The position numbers and the translations under genes are program-made. Below the pieces are notes generated by a model. The model had not been told where the DNA came from. It ran no database searches and worked only from the letters and a program-made list of their open reading frames with translations. Shown here piece by piece: positions 18,118 to 25,900 of a stretch of 64,000 nt of DNA (positions are counted from its first letter, which is position 1; the number at the start of each line of letters is the position of its first letter). The DNA is taken from positions 1,625,853-1,689,852 of the forward strand of contig NZ_LN648875.1 in NCBI RefSeq assembly GCF_000826185.2, written 5' to 3'. This stretch comes from Microbacterium gorillae. Its GTDB lineage: Bacteria; Actinomycetota; Actinomycetes; Actinomycetales; Microbacteriaceae.

Positions 18118-18654
18118 GTGACTTCACCGAGGCCGTGGACCGTGACCGACACCCGCCGCATCATCGATGACCGGTGGGTGCACCTGCGGGCGGACGACTG
18201 CCGCGACGTGCTGGGACGGGAGATCGCGCCGTACTACGTGCTGGAGCAGGCGGAGTGGGTTAACGTCGTCGCGCTCACGGCGGACGGGCGGATGCTCATC
18301 GTGGACGAGTACCGCCACGGCGCGGGCGAAGTGATGCCGGGGTTGCCGGCGGGAGCCCTGAACCCGGGCGAGGAGCCCGCCGTCGGCGCCGCGCGGGAAC
18401 TCGCGGAGGAGACCGGCTACGCGGGCGCCGCACTCATCGACCTCGGCTGGGTGTGGGCGAACGCGGGTAATCAGAACAATCGAGCGCACTACTTCCTGGC
18501 GACGGACTGCGTGCGCACGGGCGAGCAGCGCCTGGACGCGAGCGAGCTGATCGATGTCCGCCGGGTGCCCTTCGCCGAGGCCGGCGCGCAATTGCGGCAC
18601 GGTCTGGCTCTGATGGGCTGGTACAAAGCGCAGGACTGGCTCGCCACGCACTGA
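18118..18654 (+). CDS. NUDIX hydrolase, ADP-ribose pyrophosphatase-like
   Basis: 178 residues. The Nudix box fits GX5EX7REUXEEXGU (starting GALNPGEEP, ending RELAEETGY). Flanking sequence (VDEYRHGAGEVMPGLPAGAL upstream, GWVWANAGNQNNRAHYFLA downstream) resembles ADP-ribose/GDP-mannose pyrophosphatases. The GTG at 18118 is preferred over the GTG two codons upstream because of the leaderless promoter geometry. Expected to hydrolyse nucleoside diphosphate-linked compounds with Mg2+ in the cytoplasm. Confidence 0.86.
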   Translation: MTSPRPWTVTDTRRIIDDRWVHLRADDCRDVLGREIAPYYVLEQAEWVNVVALTADGRMLIVDEYRHGAGEVMPGLPAGALNPGEEPAVGAARELAEETGYAGAALIDLGWVWANAGNQNNRAHYFLATDCVRTGEQRLDASELIDVRRVPFAEAGAQLRHGLALMGWYKAQDWLATH

Positions 18655-18945
18655 CGGGATGATCCTCGGCCTCGATCGGCCGACGCGCGCACCGCGCAGC
18701 GGGTCAGGCGGCGGAGCTCGGGCTCGTCAGGGGGCCGTGGCACGGTGGGCGGACTGGGGATGCTGGGGATGCGCCTGCCGTGCCACGGCGCGTCCGGAAC
18801 ATCCGGGCGGGGGGTATCGGTCCCCATCCCGGACATGTGCGCACGAGGCGCTTCCGGACGTCGTCGACGTTCCTGCTCCGGCCGCAGCCGGTCGAACGTC
18901 GATCTTCGACCGGGGACGCTGCCGCACGCGGCCCCGGAAACATGG
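18655..18945. other. Non-coding gap with an 11-bp inverted repeat
   Basis: No convincing gene. The only structure seen is a perfect inverted repeat, CCGTGGCACGG at 18735-18745 and its complement at 18778-18788, with a 32-bp spacer. It lies between convergent genes and could act as a terminator, though no T-run follows. Confidence 0.4.
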
Positions 18946-19389
18946 TCACACCAGCCCGCGCGCGGCGGGCACCTCGATGAGTGCGTCGAGTGTGCGACGC
19001 AACTGGGTGCTCGAGGTGTGCACGGTGTACGGGAAGTACACGACCTCCACGCCGACCGCGCCGAGTTCCCGCTCCAGACGGAGCCCCTTCTCGGTGCCGC
19101 GCCAGTCGTCACCCTTGAAGAAGTGCGTGAACCCGACGGCGCGCCAGGCGTCGATCTTGCTCGGGGTGGTCTCGACGTGCACGTCATCGACCCAGCGGAT
19201 GGCGCGCACGATCTCGGCGCGCTCCATGGTGGGGATGACCGTCTCGATGCCCTTCACCTGCAACAGCATCTCGTCGGAGACCACTCCGGCGACGAGCACG
19301 TCACAGTGCTCCTTCGCGTGGCGAAGGATGTTGAGGTGTCCGACGTGGAACAGGTCGAAAGCACCTGCGGCATAGCCGATTCGAGTCAT
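18946..19389 (-). CDS. Glycerol-3-phosphate cytidylyltransferase-like nucleotidyltransferase
   Basis: 147 residues; the cytidylyltransferase signatures are HVGH (AFDLFHVGHLNILRHAKE), FKGDDWRGTEKG and the C-terminal TSSTQLRR. This size and motif set is the TagD/GCT class, which makes CDP-glycerol or a related CDP-polyol from CTP and the polyol phosphate. A CDP-alcohol phosphotransferase lies in the same gene block (22177-22911), so the pair may build a phosphopolyol or phospholipid-like substituent for the surface glycan. An ADP-heptose-type role is the alternative. Confidence 0.82.
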   Translation of the reverse strand: MTRIGYAAGAFDLFHVGHLNILRHAKEHCDVLVAGVVSDEMLLQVKGIETVIPTMERAEIVRAIRWVDDVHVETTPSKIDAWRAVGFTHFFKGDDWRGTEKGLRLERELGAVGVEVVYFPYTVHTSSTQLRRTLDALIEVPAARGLV

Positions 19390-19537
19390 TGCGCCCTAGC
19401 ATCACCAACGACGCGAGCACTGCTCGCGTATCCCAGTCCAGTCCGGTCCGCACTGGACCGATCGACGACTCCCACCACCGTCGTGGTCAGCATAGCCCCC
19501 GTACAGCCTTGGACGCCACCAAAAGTTGGACTGATGC

Positions 19538-20473
19538 TCAAATGTGGTGGACGGTGTGCCGTCCGCGATACTCGCGGTACGTCACTCCCAGCGCTCCCGC
19601 CACCATTCCCGCGCCCCGCGCGGTCAGCCTCGCGCCGCGCGCATCGTGGGTGATGTCGCGGCGGACGAGGCCCCAGGCGCGCCGCGCCAACCCGGCGCCG
19701 ACGCGGGCCGCGCCGACACCCGCGCCGCGCAGACGCACCGCGATCGCGCGCGCGCCGGTCGCCGTCGCCACCTGTCCTCGCACGGCTGTCGTGCCCACGC
19801 GGAAGGCCCGTCGCAGCACCCAGGCACGCGTCATCCGGTCCGCCGGAACGACGTCGTACACGAGGGCATCCGGGCAGGAGACGATGCGCGCGCCGCCGGA
19901 CACGAGTCGCCGAGTGAGGTCGATGTCCTCACCCCCGGACAGACCGAACTTCGCGTCGAACCGGACCCCACTTGCGCGGACGGCGGCCACATCCAGCAGC
20001 AGGTTGTTGGTGGCGGCGAACGGCATCGCCGCACCGGCGTCGAAGCGGACGCGACGGAAGAAGCCACCGGCTTCGATCCACGGGTCCGCGTGGGGGAACG
20101 TGGACTCGACGCGGCCGGAGACCACCTCGGCCTCGCCGCGCACCCAGGGTCCGGTGAGGGCGGCGAGCCAGCCGTCGGCCGGGACCTCGTCGTCGTCGAT
20201 GAAGACGAGGGCGTCATCGACGGTGGCGGCGTCCAGAGCCGCATTCCGGACCGCGGCGAGACCCGGAGCGGGAACGGCGACGCATTGCACGCCGTGTCGC
20301 TGCGCCACCTCGGCGGCCGACGCGTCCGGGTCGTTGTCGAGTACGATGACGCGTCCGGAGACGTCGTGCTGCGCGCTCAGTGCGTCCAGCTGCGAGGGCA
20401 GCGCGCTCAGCAGGCGATCCAGCAGCGCCGGGCGGCGCAGGGTCGGGATCGCGATGACCAGGGAGCGGGTCAT
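19538..20473 (-). CDS. Glycosyltransferase family 2
   Basis: 311 residues from ATG 20473 ([15 protein letters not shown]). GT-A fold: IAIPTLRR first strand, VIVLDND, the DXD-like FIDDDEVPADGW, and the acceptor-site motif GGEDIDLTRR. No transmembrane segment stands out. It probably adds one sugar to a lipid-linked repeat unit at the inner face of the membrane. The ATG lies inside the end of the preceding gene (4-bp overlap), so the two are translationally coupled. Confidence 0.87.
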   Translation of the reverse strand: MTRSLVIAIPTLRRPALLDRLLSALPSQLDALSAQHDVSGRVIVLDNDPDASAAEVAQRHGVQCVAVPAPGLAAVRNAALDAATVDDALVFIDDDEVPADGWLAALTGPWVRGEAEVVSGRVESTFPHADPWIEAGGFFRRVRFDAGAAMPFAATNNLLLDVAAVRASGVRFDAKFGLSGGEDIDLTRRLVSGGARIVSCPDALVYDVVPADRMTRAWVLRRAFRVGTTAVRGQVATATGARAIAVRLRGAGVGAARVGAGLARRAWGLVRRDITHDARGARLTARGAGMVAGALGVTYREYRGRHTVHHI

Positions 20474-21495
20474 CGCTTCCTCGTCGCCGCCCGGGCCGCG
20501 ACGGCGCGGCGGAACGCCTCGCGATGCCGCGCACCCACGCTGTCCCAGGTCCGCGCCGACAGGTCGGGCGCGCTGACGCGCTCTGCGCGGACGGCGGGCA
20601 GGAATGCGGTCAGATCGTCCGCGTCCAGTTCGCCGTCGTACATGAGCACCCACCCCGGACCGACCTCGGCCGCCAGGTCGGCGTTCACGTCATTGCGCGG
20701 CACCAGGACGGGCCGCTCCAGGGAGAGCGCGGCCAAGACGGACCCGGAATTGTGCATGAACCGGTAGGGCAGCACGACGCCCTCCGCGGACCGGATCGCG
20801 GAGGCGAATTCCGCCTCGTCGAGGAAGCGCAGGTCGGTGGAGATCCGGGCGTCCCCCGACGCGAGAGCGCGAACCTCATCGGCGAGTTCTGCGCTGGTCG
20901 GGTTGCCGGAGATGTGCAGGCGGAGATCCGCGGCGGTGGTCGCGCGGAACGTCTCGATGAGGTGTTCGACGCCCTTGTATCGCCGCACCAGTCCCACGAA
21001 GCCGAGGCGGCCGGCGACCGCCTCGCCACCGGTCACGCCGAGGTCGGCGAACCAGGACCGGAAATCGCCGTGCGGGATCATCGCGGTCTCGGCACCGGGG
21101 TCGGTCACGGTGTGGTCGTTCAGCACGATGCGCAGGTCCGTTCGGCGTTCGATCGCCTCCAGCAGGCGCCGCTCGAACGGCGTGACGTCGCGGGGCAGGT
21201 CGACGTTGTGGGCGGTGCGGACCACCGCGATACGGGAGAAGCGCAGACGCAGCACGAGCGCGGCCACGTACGCGCGGCGGGCGAGCGCACGCGCACCGGC
21301 GGCACCGCCCAGCAGGGTCTCCGGCCAGTGCAGGTGCAGCACGTCGTAGCGTCCGAGCAGCGCCCGCCGACGGTCGAACCGCAGGTGCGTGATGCCGTCC
21401 GTCCGCGCCAGCGCACCATCGAGCAGGTGGATGTACGGATTCGTCGTCGCACGCGGCGCGCCGAAGGACTGCATGACGCGCAGCGGGGTCGTCAC
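20470..21495 (-). CDS. Glycosyltransferase, GT-B fold (family 4/1-like)
   Basis: 341 residues. [11 protein letters not shown] and [12 protein letters not shown] in the N-terminal lobe and [19 protein letters not shown] plus [15 protein letters not shown] in the C-terminal nucleotide-sugar lobe identify a GT-B enzyme similar to exopolysaccharide transferases that begin with HWP. It overlaps both neighbours by about 4 bp in a five-gene minus-strand run (19538-22911). Confidence 0.84.
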   Translation of the reverse strand: MTTPLRVMQSFGAPRATTNPYIHLLDGALARTDGITHLRFDRRRALLGRYDVLHLHWPETLLGGAAGARALARRAYVAALVLRLRFSRIAVVRTAHNVDLPRDVTPFERRLLEAIERRTDLRIVLNDHTVTDPGAETAMIPHGDFRSWFADLGVTGGEAVAGRLGFVGLVRRYKGVEHLIETFRATTAADLRLHISGNPTSAELADEVRALASGDARISTDLRFLDEAEFASAIRSAEGVVLPYRFMHNSGSVLAALSLERPVLVPRNDVNADLAAEVGPGWVLMYDGELDADDLTAFLPAVRAERVSAPDLSARTWDSVGARHREAFRRAVAARAATRKR

Positions 21496-22175
21496 CGGGC
21501 GTCTCCTGCCGCCGTGCGCATCCGGATCACGCGCGCCGGAGCACCGGCGGCGATCGCACCGTCCGGGACGTCCTTGGTCACCACACTGCCGGCGCCGATC
21601 ACGACGCCGGACCCGATCGTGACGCCGGCGGTGATGATGGCGTTCGCGCCGATCCAGACGTCATCGCCGATCGTGATGAACGACCGTTCCACGCCCTGCG
21701 ACTTGATGGACGCCGCGCTGTCGTCGAACCGGTGGTTCTCGCTCTGCAGCTGCACTCCGGGCCCGCACATCACGTCCGCGCCGATCGTGATCGTCCCGGA
21801 GCAGCCGATGAAGCAGCCGGTGGCGAAGCTCGAGCGATCGCCGACCGAGAGGCCCTCGCCGACGTCGCCGCCGTAGTACGACGATGGGCGCACGACGGTG
21901 CGCGCGCCGATCGACACGTCCGAGCCGAAGCGGAGACCGTCCCGGGAGGTGCCCTGCAGCTCCACGCCGTCCTCGATCACCAGGCGTCCGGTGTGGGAGA
22001 GGAAGCGCAGCCCGCTCACCCGAGTGCGGCGGCCGATGAACAGCGGGCCGGTCGAGGCCCGCAGGAACGGTTTGCGCACGAGACCGCGCAGCAGCATCGG
22101 CACGACGCGCAGGACGAATCCGACCTCCGCCGCGCGGGCGTCGCGGACGGAGCTCAGACCGCTGAAGCGCCCCAC
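21492..22175 (-). CDS. Left-handed beta-helix acyltransferase (sugar O-acetyltransferase)
   Basis: 227 residues with many hexapeptide repeats ([LIV]-G-x4), e.g. [46 protein letters not shown], ending in the typical [20 protein letters not shown]. The His in QSENHRF is the probable catalytic base. Similar to WcaF/CapG-type acetyltransferases that decorate exopolysaccharides. GTG start at 22175, one base after the stop of the upstream gene. Confidence 0.88.
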   Translation of the reverse strand: MGRFSGLSSVRDARAAEVGFVLRVVPMLLRGLVRKPFLRASTGPLFIGRRTRVSGLRFLSHTGRLVIEDGVELQGTSRDGLRFGSDVSIGARTVVRPSSYYGGDVGEGLSVGDRSSFATGCFIGCSGTITIGADVMCGPGVQLQSENHRFDDSAASIKSQGVERSFITIGDDVWIGANAIITAGVTIGSGVVIGAGSVVTKDVPDGAIAAGAPARVIRMRTAAGDAR

Positions 22176-22176
22176 G

Positions 22177-22911
22177 TCAGCTCCGCTCCAGTGCGGCGAC
22201 CGAGCGGTACCAGCGCACGCCGCTGGCCAGCAGCAGGAGGGCGTTGATCGCGGCGAGTGCCGTGTACAGGAAAACGAAGACCGGCGTCAGCCAGAGGGTG
22301 AGGAAGACGATGCAGAGCAGGCCGTAATCGGCGGGCACGACCGCGAGGGAGTACAGCGCCGAGGTGCGTCCCCCGGTCGGTGCCGGCGGGGCGCCCGGGG
22401 TGGACAGACGGTGGATGCGCCGCAGCAGGTCGGCTCCGACGACGCCGAAGAAGAACACGCTGGCCACGGCCGTGAACCCCAGGGGCACGAGCAGCCAGAC
22501 ATCGGCGAGATCGGTGAAGCGGTACCAGTTCAGCAGCACCGCGATGTGCACACCCACGGCCTTCGCGGCGTCGAAGAAGTGATCCAGCCACTCCCCGGCG
22601 AGGGAACCGCGGCCGGTGAGGCGCGCCAGTTGCCCGTCCGCGGAATCCAACGCATACCCGAGCACGAGCAGCGCGGCGACCAGCAGTGAGGACCACCAGG
22701 TCGGCGGCAGCAGTGCGATCGCGAGGATGCCGCCGAGCGTGGCGACGCCGCTGAGCAGCGTGACCTGCGTCGGCGTCAGGCCCGCGACGTAGGCCGCCGC
22801 CGCCATCGGCCGGCCCAGCGGACGGTTCACGAAACGTGAGTAAGCGGGTGCGCCGCGTGAGGACTTCTGCGCCTCGCGCAGCCTCGTCATGGCCGCACCG
22901 AACTCGCTCAC
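22177..22911 (-). CDS. CDP-alcohol phosphatidyltransferase family protein
   Basis: 244-residue membrane protein with about six helices. The complete catalytic signature DGX2ARX8GX3DX3D is present ([16 protein letters not shown] then EWLDHFFD). Such enzymes transfer a phosphoalcohol from a CDP-alcohol to a second alcohol. Within an exopolysaccharide locus, and near a CDP-polyol-type cytidylyltransferase gene, it more likely makes a phosphopolyol-linked lipid or glycan precursor than a housekeeping phospholipid, but that is inference. Confidence 0.88.
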   Translation of the reverse strand: MSEFGAAMTRLREAQKSSRGAPAYSRFVNRPLGRPMAAAAYVAGLTPTQVTLLSGVATLGGILAIALLPPTWWSSLLVAALLVLGYALDSADGQLARLTGRGSLAGEWLDHFFDAAKAVGVHIAVLLNWYRFTDLADVWLLVPLGFTAVASVFFFGVVGADLLRRIHRLSTPGAPPAPTGGRTSALYSLAVVPADYGLLCIVFLTLWLTPVFVFLYTALAAINALLLLASGVRWYRSVAALERS

Positions 22912-22983
22912 AGCTCTCCCCTGCTCTCTCCCGGGCCGATACCGCTGAACTCAGATGATATCCAGCCGCGGGACCGGCCAGGA

Positions 22984-24033
22984 TCACAGTTCAGTGCGTA
23001 GAGCTCGCACCGCCCGGTCCCAGGTCCACCGGGCGCGCACGGCGGCGCTCGCGGTCTCGGCGGGGCGCGCCCCCCAGGAGGCATCGATCGCGGCGCCGAT
23101 CTCGCCGGCCGGAGCGTCCGGATCGACGAAGCGCGCGTAGTCACCGACGGTCTCGTGATGCACCGGGATGTCGGACACCAGCAGCGGCGAACCGAAGTGC
23201 GCGGCCTCGATCGGCGTCATTCCGAAACCCTCATCGCGGGTGAGGCTGACGGTGAGGTCGGCGTGCGCGTACAGCCAGGCCAACTCCGCATCGCTCAGGC
23301 GTCCGAGGAAGCGCACGCGTCCGGAATCGCGCAGCGCATCGATGGCCGGCGGCAGCGTGCCGGACACGCCCGAGTGCTCGGAGCTGCCGACGACGAGCAG
23401 CGGCGTCCGTGCCGTGATGCGCTGCGCCTCACCGGCTCCCTCGATCAGGCGCTCGAGGTTCTTGCGCACGTTCAGCCGCCCCACCGTCAGCGCGAATCCG
23501 TCCACGTCGAGATCGATCGGACGGGCCGGAACCGCCTCGGCGAGGGCGGGCGGAACGGCCAGTCCGGTGACCGTGATCGGAGCCAGTCGCGGGGCGAGGC
23601 GTGTGATGCGGTCCGCTTCGGTGCGCGTGGAGGTCGCGACCACCGCGGCCCGTCGCGCGCTGGGCAGCATGGCGGCGAAGTAGGTGCGTTCGAAGCGCGT
23701 GAACCATGCGGGGTGGTCGACGAACATCGCGTCGTGGATGAACGACACGGAGCGCCCGAGCAGCGGCGCGAAGTTGTGGGCGACGACGACGTCGGCCCGT
23801 GCGCGACGGGCGAGAACGGGCAGCTCCACCAGGTTGGCCACGGCCTGTGGCCACAGGCGGGTGCGCACCACCTCGACCGAGGGGGGCACGGGGGAGTGAT
23901 CGTCGCGGCGAACCGCGAGCACGATCTCGTCGTCGGGGAACGCGGCGTGCCAGGCGAGCACGAACTCACGCTGAACGGTGCGGTTCGCCGCCGGGCCATC
24001 CGCCCACCAGAAACCGTCGAACAAGATGCGCAT
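22984..24033 (-). CDS. Glycosyltransferase family 4
   Basis: 349 residues, GT-B fold. MRILFDGFWWADGP start, VAHNFAPLLG and FIHDAMFVDHP in the N-lobe, LTVGRLNVRKNLERLIEG in the hinge and the EX7E-type SLTRDEGFGMTPIEAAHFG in the C-lobe. Retaining transferase of the exopolysaccharide locus; sugar unknown. ATG 24033 has a GGGAGG site 5 bp upstream. Confidence 0.88.
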   Translation of the reverse strand: MRILFDGFWWADGPAANRTVQREFVLAWHAAFPDDEIVLAVRRDDHSPVPPSVEVVRTRLWPQAVANLVELPVLARRARADVVVAHNFAPLLGRSVSFIHDAMFVDHPAWFTRFERTYFAAMLPSARRAAVVATSTRTEADRITRLAPRLAPITVTGLAVPPALAEAVPARPIDLDVDGFALTVGRLNVRKNLERLIEGAGEAQRITARTPLLVVGSSEHSGVSGTLPPAIDALRDSGRVRFLGRLSDAELAWLYAHADLTVSLTRDEGFGMTPIEAAHFGSPLLVSDIPVHHETVGDYARFVDPDAPAGEIGAAIDASWGARPAETASAAVRARWTWDRAVRALRTEL

Positions 24034-24053
24034 CGAGCCTCCCGCGGACCGCG

Positions 24054-24062
24054 CCTATACTA
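24054..24062. promoter_or_regulatory. Overlapping divergent -10 elements
   Basis: TATACT at 24056-24061 reads towards the plus-strand GT2 gene, while the same bases read on the minus strand give TAGTAT and TATAGG in front of the GT4 gene. The two polymerases would compete for one site, which couples the two halves of the locus. Confidence 0.5.
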
Positions 24063-24102
24063 ACCGGGCGCCGCACCCTCATCGCGGACGGAGGGGGTGC
24101 CC

Positions 24103-25014
24103 ATGCCGGGCCGACTGGGAATCGTCGTCGTCAACTACGCCTCGACGACCCTCCTCGCGACGAATCTGGTACGCGTCGCAGCACAGGTTCCGGACGCCCT
24201 CGTGGTGGTGGTCGACAACCTCTCCACTGCCGACGAGCGCGCCGTCGTGACGTCGCTGTGCGTCGCGCACGGGTGGGAACTGGTCGCGCCGGCGGACAAC
24301 CTCGGCTTCGGTGCCGGGGTGAACGCGGGCGTGGCTCGGGCGCTGGATGTCGGATGCACCGACCTGCTCATCCTGAACCCCGACGCGGTGGTGGACGGCG
24401 ACGCCGTGCACGCTCTCCGGGCCGCGGTCGCGGAGGACCGTCTGACGCTCGTCTCGCCGATCGTGCGCGCCGCGGACGGACGGGTCTGGTTCGGCGGCAG
24501 CGACCTCTACCTCGCGGACGGAGAGACGCGCGCGCGGCGGCGCCGCCCGGAGCATCCCGGAGCGGAGCGCGTGGAGTGGCTGAGCGGCGCCTGCCTGATG
24601 GCGACGGCGGAGCTGTGGCGCGCGACCGGCGGCTTCCAGGATGACTACTTCCTCTACTGGGAGGACGTCGACCTGTCCCGACGTGTGGTCGCCGCCGGGG
24701 GAACGCTGCGTGTGCTCGAAGACGTCGAGGCGTTGCACGATGAGGGCGCGACCCACCGTGCGGCGGGCCAGGTGAGCGAGGCGAAGTCGCCGACGTACTA
24801 CTACTTCAACATTCGCAACCGCCTCCTTTTCGCCGTCCACCACCTCGACGCGAAGGGCATCGCGCGGTGGACGCGGGGCACCCCGCGCCACGCGGTGCGG
24901 GTGCTGCTGCGCGGCGGCAAGCGGCAATTCCTGCATCCGGTGGCGCCGTTGCGTGCAGCCTGGCGGGGGATGCGGGACGGCCGCCGGATCGTGCGCGACG
25001 CGCGCCGGGGCTGA
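24103..25014 (+). CDS. Glycosyltransferase family 2 (rhamnosyltransferase/WbbL-like)
   Basis: 303 residues from ATG 24103, with a GGAGGGGG site 7 bp upstream. GIVVVNYAS, VVVVDNLSTADE, DNLGFGAGVNAG, the ILNPDAVV DXD-like site, LSGACLMATAELW and YFLYWEDVDLSRRV form the full WbbL/rhamnosyltransferase pattern. Soluble or peripheral; adds a deoxyhexose or similar sugar to the lipid-linked unit. Confidence 0.9.
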   Translation: MPGRLGIVVVNYASTTLLATNLVRVAAQVPDALVVVVDNLSTADERAVVTSLCVAHGWELVAPADNLGFGAGVNAGVARALDVGCTDLLILNPDAVVDGDAVHALRAAVAEDRLTLVSPIVRAADGRVWFGGSDLYLADGETRARRRRPEHPGAERVEWLSGACLMATAELWRATGGFQDDYFLYWEDVDLSRRVVAAGGTLRVLEDVEALHDEGATHRAAGQVSEAKSPTYYYFNIRNRLLFAVHHLDAKGIARWTRGTPRHAVRVLLRGGKRQFLHPVAPLRAAWRGMRDGRRIVRDARRG

Positions 25015-25255
25015 TCCCTACCACGGCCTGGGTGCTGATGCCAGGGGTTCGGGAGACGCTCTCACGGCGTCGCGCGCGGCGTCGTCCCCGGGGCCCGCTC
25101 AATCCCGCGGAAAAAAGACGTTCATGAATATTCCTTAATGTCCAATTTTGCCCTAGTATCCAGGCTGGGGAGCCGGGATGCGACCCGATGCTTCCCGGGT
25201 GATCACAGCACCATCGAGGTCCTGTGACGCCGTAGCCCCGAGGGAAACAGGATTC
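25015..25255 (+). promoter_or_regulatory. AT-rich promoter region before the surface-protein genes
   Basis: Within this 241-bp gap, 25111-25160 is conspicuously AT-rich for this genome. TTCCTT (25131-25136) and TAGTAT (25154-25159) are 17 bp apart and form the best promoter for the lipoprotein/PKD protein pair. No gene is visible in the gap. Confidence 0.45.
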
Positions 25256-25886
25256 ATGGTGCGTGGAAACGCGCTCCGTCGGCGTCTCGTGACGCGCGGT
25301 GGAGCAGCAGCGGTGGCGGTCGTCACGATCGCGACCCTCGCGCTCGCCGGTTGCACGCCGGCGGACTCCGCTCCCGGTGCGTCCGCCTCGCCGAGCTCGT
25401 CGGCGTCCGCGGGTGCCGCCGCTCCCGCGGGACCGCTGCCGACCCCGACGGGAACCTGGACCCCGCCCACCCCCGGTCGAGGCCGCGCCCCTGCCGACCA
25501 CGACCGCCTCGGCCGCCGACCCCGTCACCTTCGGCACGGGCGCGGAGGTGTCGGTGGTCAAGCTCGCCGCGATCACGGTCAAAGCCGAGACGCCCGGCGA
25601 AGTGGACGGCAGCGCCGTCGCCCTCACCGTGCGCATCCGCAATGACGGGCCATCACCCCTGCAGGTGGACTCCGCCGTCGTGACCGTGACCGCGTCGGAT
25701 GGGACCTTCGCCGTGGGCACCACCGCCGGTACCAACGTTCCCCTCGCGGGCACCATCGCCCCCGGTGCGTCCGTCGAGGGGCAGTACGTCTTCATGTTGA
25801 AGGACGCCGCCGGCCGCGACGTCTCCGTCAGCGTCAACTATGCGGCGGGAGAACCCGTCGCCGTCTTCACGGGCACCGTCTCGTGA
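25256..25886 (+). pseudogene. Small secreted lipoprotein, frameshifted at a C5 run
   Basis: The reading frame opens at ATG 25256 (MVRGNALRRR) with a signal peptide and lipobox ALAGCTP, followed by a Ser/Ala/Pro-rich linker. After the C-run at 25470-25474 the coding signal continues in the +1 frame as VEAAPLPTTTASAADPVTF and a beta-rich domain of about 110 residues (AVALTVRIRNDGPSPLQVDS) ending at 25886. Removing one C would rejoin the two parts into one protein of about 209 residues resembling DUF4352-like immunoglobulin-type lipoproteins. Either a real frameshift, slipped-strand variation, or a base-call error in the homopolymer. The next gene starts 15 bp later. Confidence 0.7.
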
Positions 25887-25900
25887 GCAAGGAGCCCCCC

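Noticed and set aside
25883..25900. GTG 25883 as start of the giant PKD protein
   Set aside because: The AAGGAG ribosome site lies after it and 6 bp before ATG 25901.
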